Of a DNA stretch of 64,000 bases, positions 34,969-45,490 are shown piece after piece. The DNA is taken from contig JAFREE010000048.1 in assembly GCA_019400425.1 (NCBI GenBank), forward strand, positions 89,816 through 153,815. The letters run 5' to 3'. Source of the DNA: Hymenochaete sp. R1 (taxonomy: Eukaryota; Basidiomycota; Agaricomycetes; Hymenochaetales; Hymenochaetaceae). A program made the position numbers and the translations under genes. The notes below the pieces were generated by a model. It was not told the origin of the DNA and ran no database searches. It was given only the letters and a program-made list of their open reading frames with translations. The stretch's first letter is position 1, and every line of letters starts with the position of its first letter.

Positions 34969-35498
34969 GCGCCTTCAAGTTCAAATTCGGGTCTGCGTGC
35001 GGACTTCAAGTTCAAGTTGGGCCTCTCCGAATAGTAGTAGTCCTAGCAATGCATTCAAGTTAGTTATCATCCACGTTGATAGCAAATAGCAGTGGGGTAC
35101 CAATACTGATATTAATACCAATACCGATAACGAACGAGACGGTGTACCGTACGGCGCTCACCTCTTCCGTCTCTAGCTCTCTGGCCCATCTGAGAAACCA
35201 AATAACCGAAATCCTAGAAACGCCCGGTAACCCGTAAGCTCCAAAGTTCAGAACTCGAAAATAGGCGTCAACGTCAGCATCTTCGGAGCGTGTGTTCGGA
35301 TCGGACCCGCCGAAGATTCGGACTGCATCGAAGCATCGGTGCATCGGTGCATCGAGTCGACAAAAATAGCTGAGAAAGAAACGAAAAAAAAAACGAAGAT
35401 CGAGTGGGTAACTCAGGCTGCTAGTGGATTTCGATCTGAACGACTTCGTCATTGGTGCTGGTAGCCTGAGCTGCGGGGAGAACACTAGTACTAGCGTC

Positions 35499-35523
35499 AA
35501 TATTAATATTAATATTAATATCG
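35499..35523. repeat. ATATTA hexanucleotide tandem repeat
   Basis: About four units of ATATTA in a row, ending in ATATCGAT. It is the densest site of the ATTAATAT motif that recurs through the region. Confidence 0.75.
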
Positions 35524-35834
35524 ATACATACCAGATAGTAATGCCACACCGGCACTGGCACTACCACCAACAAACGCCCTTCAGAAGACCAACACGTCTC
35601 GTCTCGATTCGAATCGGAAAAGGTCGATTCAGTTTACGTCGACATTAGTGGGCACTGGTACTAGTACTGGTATCATAGTACGGGTCGCTACGCATCGAGC
35701 TCGAACTCAAACATTAATATTATCAGTGGTCGACTCTCGAATCTCCGGGCCCGAATCCCCAACGCCGGATGTCCGCGGTTTCTACTTGAAGTACTAGTAC
35801 CTTCGGGCTACCACTAGTACTGGTAGTACGCTGT

Positions 35835-35848
35835 CACTAGTACTGGCA
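35835..35848 (+). repeat. Composite motif CACTAGTACTGGCA, copy 3
   Basis: Exact copy. It lies within 60 bp of two further ACTAGTAC palindromes (35791 and 35813), the tightest cluster in the window. Confidence 0.7.
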
Positions 35849-36216
35849 GCCGTTAGTGTTCAAGCTTGTTTGGGCTTGGGCGACTTCAGAATTCAGAATT
35901 CAGAACTCAGAGCTGAGCTGGGCTGGCTGGGAATTCGGAATTCGGACTCCCCTCGATCCTCCGAGTCCGGGTCCGAAGAATCTGAAAACGTACACGTACA
36001 CGCGCACGTTCATCGTCAGAATTGGTAGATGCCAGTGAACGGATAAATAAAGGACTCGACGAAAGAAGGAACGAACGAACAATATTAATCGAACAAAGAA
36101 GAGGAAACTTGAAACGTACACTCTAAACTCGTACACCGTGGAGATCCAACTTGAATTGAATTTAGAATCGAATCGATATCACATTTGACACTCGACATCG
36201 AGAGTCCCGGGGAGCC

Positions 36217-36230
36217 TGCCAGTACTAGTG
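36217..36230 (-). repeat. Composite motif CACTAGTACTGGCA, copy 4 (inverted)
   Basis: Plus strand reads TGCCAGTACTAGTG, an exact inverted copy. Confidence 0.7.
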
Positions 36231-36553
36231 AGTCTGAGGGAGGAACGGACCTCGGAACATCTATAAATTATGATTCTATTTCGGACCCGTCCGTCCATTA
36301 CCAGCGGCACATCTGAATATAAAATATAGAACAAAGAATACAGAAGAACTGATAGTCCGAACCTTCACTGGCAGGCTGAACTCGAAAGGGACGGGGCGGA
36401 GCGAGCTACGGAATATCGGGACGGGGCCCGGCCGAGATTCAAGGTCAGTTCTCCGCTCTTGTCCTTGTCCTTATCCTTTCGTAAAGTAAGTTGAAGGCAG
36501 TCACGGTCAGAATATCAATATCATGGGGAAATTCCCCGAGGGCGGGTGGGGGG

Positions 36554-36584
36554 ACGGCAGCACGGCAGCACGGCAGCACGGCAG
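36554..36584. repeat. CACGGCAG octanucleotide tandem repeat
   Basis: Nearly four perfect units of the 8-mer CACGGCAG. Confidence 0.8.
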
Positions 36585-37713
36585 GATCGGGACGACGGCA
36601 CGACGGTGCGATCGTATGATCGTACGATTGTCAGTCGGTTCGTTCGAGGATCGAGGATCGAGGATTCGCAAGGGGTAGTTTTTGTTAGAACCAAAACTAT
36701 TGAACATCGTCAACGTACACGTACTTTACTGAATAGGAAGAAGGGGGAAACTCACGGACTGAGACAAGCAAGAAGTTCGTCGTCGAGCCGAGATTCATCT
36801 GGCAGGTGGCACTGGCTCGAGCACAGTATTTGCTTAGTGTACTGTGCAGCCTGAGGTCGGTCACTGTACAGTATAGACGAGTAAATAGACATCTAGGGAA
36901 GAGAGGGCGAACGTCGAACGACGATCGGAAGGCGGACACCTTGTAAGTTAGTAGTAACGATACCGATATTAATTGCGATAACGAACACAAGCACAAGTAG
37001 TAGTACTCGAAGCCATCCCCGATCGTCCAGAATTCGAATTTAAAAATTAAATTGATTCCGTGCGGGACGTCTTCTCCTTCTCCGTCGTCCATCGTCCTCG
37101 TTCTCGCATTCGTCCTCAGAATCGAAGTCGGAGTCAGAGTCGGAGTCGCGTCTCGATCTACCGAAGAAGCATACTAGTAGTAGTACTGGCAACGACTCAC
37201 GTAACCATAACCTTCGTGCGTACGGCGTGCAGTGCTCTGTGCTCTGTGCTCAGTACTGCCGTCTGGATCTACGTCCAACCAATACCAATACAAAAAAGAA
37301 ACATCGACTTCGGCGCGTACGGAACGGAACGGAACGAACGAAAAAGCGCACCCGACCCAATCACTTTGCTAAAACGATAGCACTGGTAGCAGGAGCAGCT
37401 GAGATCTTTACGTGTGCGACCGTGCAACAACCATGAAAATGTAATCCAGACCCAGACGAATTCCAAAAAAATGACGCACTTTCGAGGTATTCGCTATACG
37501 CAATTTGCGATATGCAGGGTTGAATGAATGAATGAACGAACGAATGAGTCGAAGAGGGGGGGGGGGCGGGCTACCGGTACGCACTTTACGCAACTTACTT
37601 ACCTACTCGTTCACTCACTCGAGTGAGTGAGAGAGTGAGAAAGTGAGAGAGTGAGAGTGAGCAAAGAAAGTCAAAGTCAAGTCAATTATGCGGGATACGT
37701 GGACCGGACCCGG

Positions 37714-37755
37714 AGTATGAGTATCAGTATCAGTATCAGTATCAGTATCAGTATA
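37714..37755. repeat. GTATCA hexanucleotide microsatellite
   Basis: Five perfect GTATCA units preceded by a variant GTATGA and followed by GTATAA. Confidence 0.85.
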
Positions 37756-38638
37756 AAGTGGTTCGTTACGAGACGTGCCAGTGACCATGCCCCATGCCTC
37801 CAACACGAGGTTCGACACGCGTATGATATGATTAATGATAAACGCGCTTAAGACACGACGTGTTCGTAAGTCTTCGTTTCAAGCTCTTCGGGCACGTTGT
37901 GTCGTTGTGTCGTTATGTCGTTGTCGTGTGTGGCATGACGACTCCAACACGATACTACTGTAGTAGTATTACTAGCACTAGCAGCAGCACCAGCGTGTTC
38001 GTTTAGATAAAAAAGAAACACGTTCGATCAAAGTATCGAGTATTGAAGTATCGAGTACTAAACGTGTTTGACGTTTGGTGTGGTCGAGTAAAGTATAACC
38101 ACCCGAGATCGATTCATTAATATTAATGTGAATTACCACGGGCCACTAACCCATGGCAATGGGTGTCGGAGGGCCCTGGTCTGATCTGGCAAACCTTGAT
38201 AAGGCTTACGAAGGCTAAACGGAAACGGTAGTCCGATAACATATCGGTTGTCGATTGTCGGTTGTCGGATGTCAGAGACGGGGGGACGCTCGAGACGACG
38301 AAAGGTCGGTGTATCAGATACATGAGGCTGTCGGAAGGGTCCAGGGGTCGTTAGATGAGATGAGGATGGAGTACTGGTATCCCGTCACACTGGGTACTGT
38401 TTGTTTCCTAAATGACGAGGAGACGTTCGTGGATTCGCTTAGGATATTGAATGGACGATGCGCGTAATCATTTTCATTATGGTCACATCACGGGCGATGG
38501 TCAAAGCAAAGTAGAGAACGAGAACGAATGCTAGGACGTCAGTGAACAAGGTGATAAAGGAATAGACGAATAACGCACTCACGAATTTAAAAAAAAAATT
38601 AAGAAGGACTACTTTTCCGCTTGAATCCAGTCCAGTCC

Positions 38639-39448
38639 TTATTCATCCAACAACTCAGCAAGCTCTTCCTCCGTAAGCACGTTCTCTTCCGTTTTGGCTA
38701 CGCGAGTATTCCGTTGCATCCTGAGCGAAGAGAAGAGGGAAGGGGGGCAATGTAAGATGCTCGTAAAGAGACCTCTGAGACGGTAAGTCACGGCATACCT
38801 TTCATCAAGCATCGGATCGTCCAATATCGGCGGTTTGGGCGCGTCGGGCGTCTCAGCAGGGATAACCTATCCACCCACCCATCCCAAAACCAAATTGAAT
38901 CAAATCGAATCGTTAGCCTCAACGTCTGCCCCCTTTCTCCTCCTGCCCACGCACGAGAAAGATACAATCGCAAGAATAGAAGAACATCCCCAGAATCGAT
39001 ATCGAAATCGAAATCGAAGCCAATCAAACAACCAAACAAACCAAACCAACAAACCAAAAGAACGAACGGACGCAACGAAACGAAAACGCACATAATGATT
39101 ATCGCAATGCGGACAATACTCGTCGCTCTCCTCGTACGCGCCCATATCCTTCCGGAACGCCCGCCGACAGCGCTTACACATGAACGTCATCTCGAGCGTC
39201 TTGGCCAGCTTGTGCGTGTGCGACCCTTGCGATTGGGATTGCGATTGGGATTCGGCGTGGCATGAGGCGCAGTCGAACCAGCGGTGGCAGCAGGGGGCGC
39301 GGATGGAGACTTGGGCGTTGAGGATGTGTTTGCTGCGGGGAGGGGGGGGGGGGAGGGTAAGTAAGTGAGGGTGACGCGACGCGTTTGAATTGGGTTGAAG
39401 GGTAGGATTTGGATATGGATATGAGTATGGAGCACGTACTGACCACAT
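38639..39448 (-). CDS. CHY-type zinc-finger protein (Hot13-like)
   Basis: Resembles yeast Hot13 (helper of Tim), a zinc-binding protein linked to the mitochondrial intermembrane-space import pathway; the role here is inferred from family only. Exons are 39444-39448 (5 nt, ATGTG), 39092-39332, 38799-38866 and 38639-38720, giving 131 codons plus stop. The product starts MCKHILNAQVSIRAPCC, then HRWFDCASCHAE, MTFMCKRCRRAFRKDM, ESDEYCPHCDNHYV, IPAETP, and ends LTEEELAELLDE. The paired Cys/His spacing matches the second half of a CHY domain. A short QS repeat (SQSQSQSQ) and GSHTH are inserted between the finger halves. The frame upstream of 39332 contains no other ATG that makes sense, which supports the tiny first exon. 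Confidence 0.85.
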
Positions 39449-41012
39449 CTTGGACCGTCGTGTCGTGTCGTAGATTAAGATTGATTAGATGATGGAGAGC
39501 TTAAGCTTGGGTCGAGTCGGTGGTCACGGTCGACAGTCGACGGACGAAAGTGGTAGAGAGACAGAGAGATCGTGCCGAAGCCATCGATCGACACGACCAC
39601 GACTCGATTCTCATCCCATCCATACGCCTTTCCTCCCGACGTCCGACACCCAACTCAACTCCAAAATCCCCGAAGCCCCCGATCTCCTAAACGTTTAATT
39701 TCCCATATGCACCCTCCGCTGAGCGTGTGTAGTCTGTCTGGCTGGCCACTTGCTTACGTTTACAGCAAGGCACCTGACCCGTAGTCCGTAGCATAACACC
39801 ACACCGTCCCGTCCCGTCTCGAGTCCCCTATACTCCTATACTAGTACTAGATGATAGTGATATCATCCCGAACCACGAGCCTCGTCCTCGAATTCATCTC
39901 CGTCCCCGTCCGAAACACGAGTCACATCTCACGAGCCCACGATCCAGCTTCAAATTTTCAATTTTAGAGAGAACGAGAGACTCCAGAGACATCCCCGCAC
40001 GGTACGGTACTAGTGCACATGCGCATGTTTTCATGTTTTCATGTTTCATCTACACATACACAGACTAGTACTCGGACACATGCTACATCTGCTCATCTGC
40101 TGCGCAACTTAAATCCACCCCACCACATACATTAATATTTCTAGCTAGAACTAGAACATTAATACGGAGCACCGAAACCGAAAATATGAACGGCCTTTAG
40201 CTTAAGCTTGTCTCCTGTCTCCTGTCTCGGAGTCGGAGTCGGAGACGGGGGGTTCATCTCAGGTCCTAGCACCAGCAGCACCGGACGAAACCACCGGACG
40301 AAACTATGAAACTCACAAACAAACAAACTCACAACCTAGTACTACGAAAAAAAGGGATTGGCCCGCCCGTGCATTTTTTTCTATTCATGCTCATATTAAA
40401 ATTCATATTTCATGCACTCCGTCCCATCCTTGCCCCTGCCCCCGCCCTCCATCTCCATCTCCCCTGGCACCGCTGCACCCACCACCACCCGCTCATCCGC
40501 AAAACAACTCCGAACCCGCTCCACACCCTTTCTTGCGAAAAACGTAGAAAGAAAGGCAGGCAGGCACCACCGGGCGGATAGGTGGGGAGGGGGATGCTTT
40601 ACGCTCCAGGTTCTAGGTTCTAGGCTCTAAGACCGTCCCTTCGCCAATGGAAGCACAACGCGCTCAACGCTCAACCCCCTTCAACCCCCTCGTCTTAAGT
40701 CCTAAGCTTCTTCCGAGGTTCCTGGATATCTCTTGGTTCTCTGGGTTCTCTGGATTGTGTATACAAATTTGGTTGTTTGGAGTGGTTGGGATGGATGGTT
40801 GGCTGGGTCCCCCGTACTCGTATTCATATTCGCCGTATTCGCCGTGTTCGTATCCTCAGAGTCCTGAAACAAAGCTTAAGGAGAACGAAATCAGATTGAG
40901 ATGCACGTCGTCTCTCTTTCTCTCTTTCTTCTCTGCCTTTCTTCTCTGCCTTTCTTTTCTGCCTTTCAATCTCAATCTTTTTCTCACTCTTTTTCTCTCC
41001 TTAAGCTTCCTT

Positions 41013-41045
41013 GCCTTCCTTCCTTCCTTCCTTCCTTCCTTCCTC
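41013..41045. repeat. CCTT tetranucleotide microsatellite
   Basis: About seven TTCC/CCTT units, immediately followed by the palindrome GTACTAGTAC at 41046-41055. Confidence 0.85.
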
Positions 41046-41589
41046 GTACTAGTACTCCAAAAACCAAAAACCAAGTCGAAATCAAACTCAATATTGATTG
41101 AAAGAAAGAAAGACTCAACAGGCTTACACCACAGCATCCACATCGTCCATTTCGTTCATTTTGTATCGTGTCGTACCGTACCATGACGTCAAAGGCACCC
41201 CCCCCCCTCCTGCTATACCCCATACCTTATACCGTTCGTCCTTTCCCTTTCCCTTTCCCTTTCCCCTGAAGCCCAGGCTGCGACGGGCACCTCAATCCAA
41301 ACCTTCCCTTCCGCCTTTACCTTTCAATCTCTCATTCAATTCCCCATTCCCCACTTCCTTTCAATTTCGAACCCCAATCCCGATCTCGATTCTCTTTTCC
41401 TGGTGAGAGTACCCATATTTCATATTCATCCACTAATGAATATCAACGTCCACGACATGATGATGATATGCCTTGACATGACATGCATCATTGCATGCCA
41501 ACGACGACCTACGACCGACGATGAACAAACGACGATACGATACGATACGATACCGTACCTCACGTCACGTCATGTCATGTCATGTCAAA

Positions 41590-41626
41590 CATATATATAT
41601 ATATATAAATATATATATATACATAC
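41590..41626. repeat. AT dinucleotide microsatellite
   Basis: Two runs of (AT)n split by a single extra A, about 37 bp in all. Confidence 0.85.
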
Positions 41627-42483
41627 ACTCCCCACTTCATCAAGATAAACACACTATGACCCCCCCAAAAAAAGTAAGAAAAAAACCAATTCCATATTCA
41701 CATAAACACTTTTCATTAATTACTCGTACGTACGTACGTATTCATTTACTTATCTTATCGGTCATCCACATCTGTACCCGTACCCACAAAGAGAAAAAAA
41801 AATCATACACACATACGACGACGACCAAAGTCACACGAATTCGCGCAAAAAAACACCCCAAAACCGGACCCAATCGAGCGAAAGACGGAAGGGAAGGAAG
41901 GGGGGTTCGTACACGTCGTCACGTAACACGTACAACTCATACAACGCAGCAGTGCAGTGCAGTGGTAGTGATAGTGATAGTGATACAACCCCAGCCCGTC
42001 CCCGCCCAACGTGTGGTGATGGTGAATCCGCGAGAGTCGGTAGAGTTGGTGGGATGGAGTAGAAAGGGAGCGGACGCGAAAAGGGAGAAGGATGCGATGA
42101 GGAAGAGGGAGGCGGAGAGGGAAGAGGGAAGAAAAAGAAAGAACGGAGAACGGAGAACGATAAGAGATAGGAGATAGAAGGTAGGAAAGAGGAAAAAGGA
42201 GCGACGATGGGTAGAAGTGGACTACTAATGTGTATAATGTACCGTACTTGTAAAAATGTATCAGAAAACTGCGCAAAAAGACAAAATGAGAAAGGAAGAA
42301 AAGGGGAAAGGGGGAAAAGAACAATTATTTTGTACAATTGCAATTGCGCAGTGGGCTGATTTGTCGAGAAGTGAAGTTCGTTGCGTGGTGGTGGTGCTGA
42401 GTTGGTGATGGTGGTACATAATTTCGTTCGTGAGAGTGAGTGAAAGAAAAGGAGAAAAACGCAAATTGCCATGGGCCATGATT

Positions 42484-42508
42484 CGGTTCGGTTCGGTTCG
42501 GTTCGATT
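42484..42508. repeat. GGTTC pentanucleotide repeat
   Basis: Four to five units of GGTTC in tandem. Confidence 0.75.
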
Positions 42509-43061
42509 GCATGAAAAGAAAAAGAAGAAAACGAGGCAGACAAACCCCAAAGAAAAGAAAAAAGAAAAACGAGAACCAAGGTGAAAAGGTGAAAAAAGGC
42601 ACCCCCACCGACGACGTCGACGAGGGGGAATCATTAAACATTAAAACGCAAAGGCCAACGGACCGTATCGCTGAAACGCGGTAGAGACCGTAGCTTGCGG
42701 GAACTTGGGGTATGGGCTATAGGAGGCTGGGGTAACTAGTAGCTTGACTTTTTCCTTCTCCGTGCGGGGGAGATAGACGGAGGGGAAGCGCGGTGGGTAT
42801 TGTATGATGTATGATGTGATGAGCGAGGGGACCCGTGAAACCAAAAGGAAACGAGACGAGGACGCGAGCTGGGAACCGGTGTGAATGGTTGGTTGGTGGT
42901 TGTTGCTGTTGCGGGTGATGGTGGTGGTACATATGGCACATTCAAGTCTGAAGAAAAGGAAGAGAAAAGAGAACCGGGGTAATCCGATCCGTATGCACAA
43001 GTCAAAGTCGGCGTCGGTGTCGAAATCCGACTTCACGAGAACGAGGGGCGAATCCACGAAA

Positions 43062-45490
43062 TCACCGACGCCCGGCCACCGTCGTCGTCGCCTTCCCCTC
43101 CCCACCAAACAAAAACAACACCTTCCTCTCCGGAATAGCAACAACCTCCCACTCCCTCTCAACCCACCACCCCTCCACGCCCATCCGCCTCCCGCGCCTC
43201 CGCCCCAGCTCCCGAACGCACGTCCGCGACAGCTCCGTATCGTCTTCGTACAGCGTACTCCGCTCGATATGCTCTTCGGCTGGTTCGTCTGCTGATATGG
43301 GGTCTGGGATGAATACCTCTTCGAGGCGGCGGGTGAAGACGGGGATACGCGGCATGGCGTCGTATTTGGGGCCTTCGACGTTGTCGTAGGTGAAGTCTGT
43401 TACGGTCTTAGCGAAAGAAGACTTCAGATCGGGAATGAAGACGACTTACTGTATTTCTCCGACGCGCTGCCCCTTCTCCGTCCCTTCACTCGCATCCCGC
43501 TCGAGCTCGAACCACTCACGCTGCTCGTTTCGCTCGCCTCCGGACGATGCCACTCACCCTTCGCCTCCGCCCGCACTTCAGACGTCGAAACGGCCTCCTC
43601 TTTCACCGCACCCAACGCACTCTCGCTCCTCTTTCCCTTCCCTTTCCCACTCCGGCTCCTCGTCGAAGCCGACACCGACCCAGCCCTCCTAACCACATTC
43701 GCCTCGCTCTCGCTCCTCTTCATCCCTCCGTTTACGTCACTATCACCAGGCCTCGGAACCAACCCCGAGTTCGGCAGACTCGAGCAAAGCTGGCCAGAAG
43801 AAGACGGCTGGATCGGTTTCAACAACACAGCCGGGATGAGTAACTTTCCCTCCACACCCTCGGCGATGAGCCGCTTCGGCCTACTCCCAGCAAGCCTCTT
43901 GCCCTTGTACATCTCCGGATCGACCACACCGGGGAGCGTCGACGCGTCCATGCTACTCGAAGTGCTCTTGCCCGTCGAGCTCCTGATATTCGAGTTCGAA
44001 GCGAGAGAGTTGGACGGAGAGGCGGAGATCCCGAACGCGGTGGACGCGGACGTAGCGAGTGATGCGCTCGACTTGCACGGGTTCTTGAGCCCCGAGCCGA
44101 CGGATGGGCCCGCTCCCTTAGACGAAGACCGCGCGAAGAGCGGGTACTTGGCGTAGATTTCGAGTGCACTCTGGGTGCGGGATGGTGCGCCGGGGGCACG
44201 GGCCGCACGAGCAGCCGGGTCGGGTTCTGAAGCACGACGATGCGTCGATGGGATGGCTGATGTCGCTCCTGAAGCAGGTGCGACCGAGGAAGCGATAGGG
44301 CCTCCACGATTATTGTAGACCGCATCCTTCCACATACGCGCTGCCTCCTTCCTCTCCTTCTCCCTCTTCTCTTCCGCCAATCTCCTCTCCTCATTTTCCT
44401 TCTCGAACCTCACCGCCGTCACTACAGCCCCAAACCACCTACTCCTTAACTGCTCGTCGCGCCTCCTCTTGTCTTCCTCCTCTTTCCGCTCCCTCCTCGA
44501 ACTCTCGTTATCGCGTTGCGCAGTCCGGAAGAGCGCTTGAAGGCGACGCGCAGCCATCATGAAACCGCCCTCGTATTCGTTTTGAACAGGCTTGCTGCCC
44601 ATACTCTCGCGCGAGAGCACCGGCACGCCCGGTCGGTGTGGGTGGAGTGGGAGTTCCGGGATGACCGGCGGCGGCGGGTCGGTGTACAGATTAGAGTTAT
44701 CGAATAAACCGGAATTATCCCGCTCGTCGATAGGGGAGCGGTCATCGGAAGCCGTGAAGCTAGTGCCCGTCGCACTGGAAGAATCGGAGTGTTCGTCATC
44801 GTATGGCCGAAGATTGAGGGAAGAAAGGTCGAGAATGGACGAGTCACTGCTGTCTTCGCGCGAACAGAGCGGACGGGGTGCCTTGAAAGAGTTGGGTGGA
44901 ACCGGTGGGAGAGTTGGGGAAGACGGGGGCGGGGAAGCACAGGCTGGGTTGATTTGAGAAGGATGCGCGCCTAGCCGTACCTTCTTCACCGAAGTCGTTG
45001 AAGCTCTCTTCGAAGACTCGTTTAAATCAGAAGCCACAAGCGCCTGCGCCGCCGCCGGTGGGTCAACGAACCACGACTCCTCCAAATCCCGATTCCTACA
45101 CTCCTCGCTGCAATAAAGTGGTGTCTGGGCCTGGTCGATGACGGTGCGCATGCGGACGGGTTCGGTGGGGATGACGGGTGGCAGAGGCGCAACGTCGGCC
45201 TGCCTTAGCGGGGACTTTCCCTTGGCGGCGGTGTAAGTGGTGTGAGCGCGAGTAAGACCTGGACGTGCACGGCCTGTGCCCTGTACGAGACCACCGCCAG
45301 CTGCACGGGCCTTGATGGTTCCGTTCTTTCCGCGAGTTGTTTGAGAGCTCCTGATGGCGTTTGAAGTGGAGGGGGCGGGCTGGGGAGCAGGAGCGGGAGA
45401 CGGGGGGTTTACGGGGACTGTGTATCGCCTTGGGAGGATAGCACAGTCGCACACGGGACACCAAGAGGTGTCGAGATGAATATCGGACAT
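43062..45490 (-). CDS. Ecl1-type life-span regulatory zinc protein, unusually long
   Basis: Two exons, 43450-45490 and 43062-43396, give 791 codons plus stop from the ATG at 45490. The N-terminus has WCPVCDCAILPRR and, after a Ser/Pro-rich insert, LYCSEECRNRDLEESW. This CxxC...CSxxC pattern is that of the Ecl1 family, small nuclear proteins that extend chronological lifespan when overexpressed in fission yeast. Around residues 320-400 is a charged coiled coil (RREERKEEE-like run, AARRLQALFRTAQRDNE, RRLAEEKREKERKEAARMW). The remainder is Ser-rich. The second exon adds NFTYDNVEGPKYDAMPRIP, VFTRRLEEVFIPDP and WWVEREWEVVAIPERKVLF, a folded-looking C-terminal piece. The intron (43397-43449) has GTAAGT and CAG ends. 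Function beyond family membership is unknown. Confidence 0.82.

Larger units (their letters stand above)
28453..38638. other. 10-kb gene-poor region with dispersed short palindromes
   Basis: No frame here shows a recognisable domain, a signal peptide or a consistent exon chain. The frames at 29405-29794 (-), 30655-30975 (+) and 33136-33612 (+) are the longest and are unsupported. The first 300 bp include the eS10 promoter. From about 29.9 kb the DNA becomes unusual: TTCAAGTT/AACTTGAA, ACTAGTAC, CACTGGCA/TGCCAGTG and ATTAATAT recur far above chance, together with hexanucleotide and octanucleotide tandem repeats. No transposon protein or long terminal repeat was found. Confidence 0.6.
39449..43061. 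other. 3.6-kb gene-poor region with simple repeats
   Basis: The long minus-strand frames at 41803-42634 are pyrimidine-rich shadows of purine runs and have no domain. ACTAGTAC palindromes occur at 39840, 40007, 40064 and 41046, but the CACTGGCA motif is absent. It includes the CHY promoter at its left and the Ecl1-type gene's 3' flank at its right. Confidence 0.5.

Noticed and set aside
41803..42634. Long minus-strand frames rich in Ser, Phe and Leu
   Set aside because: They translate pyrimidine runs (purine-rich plus strand), have no domain or start context, and overlap each other in different frames.
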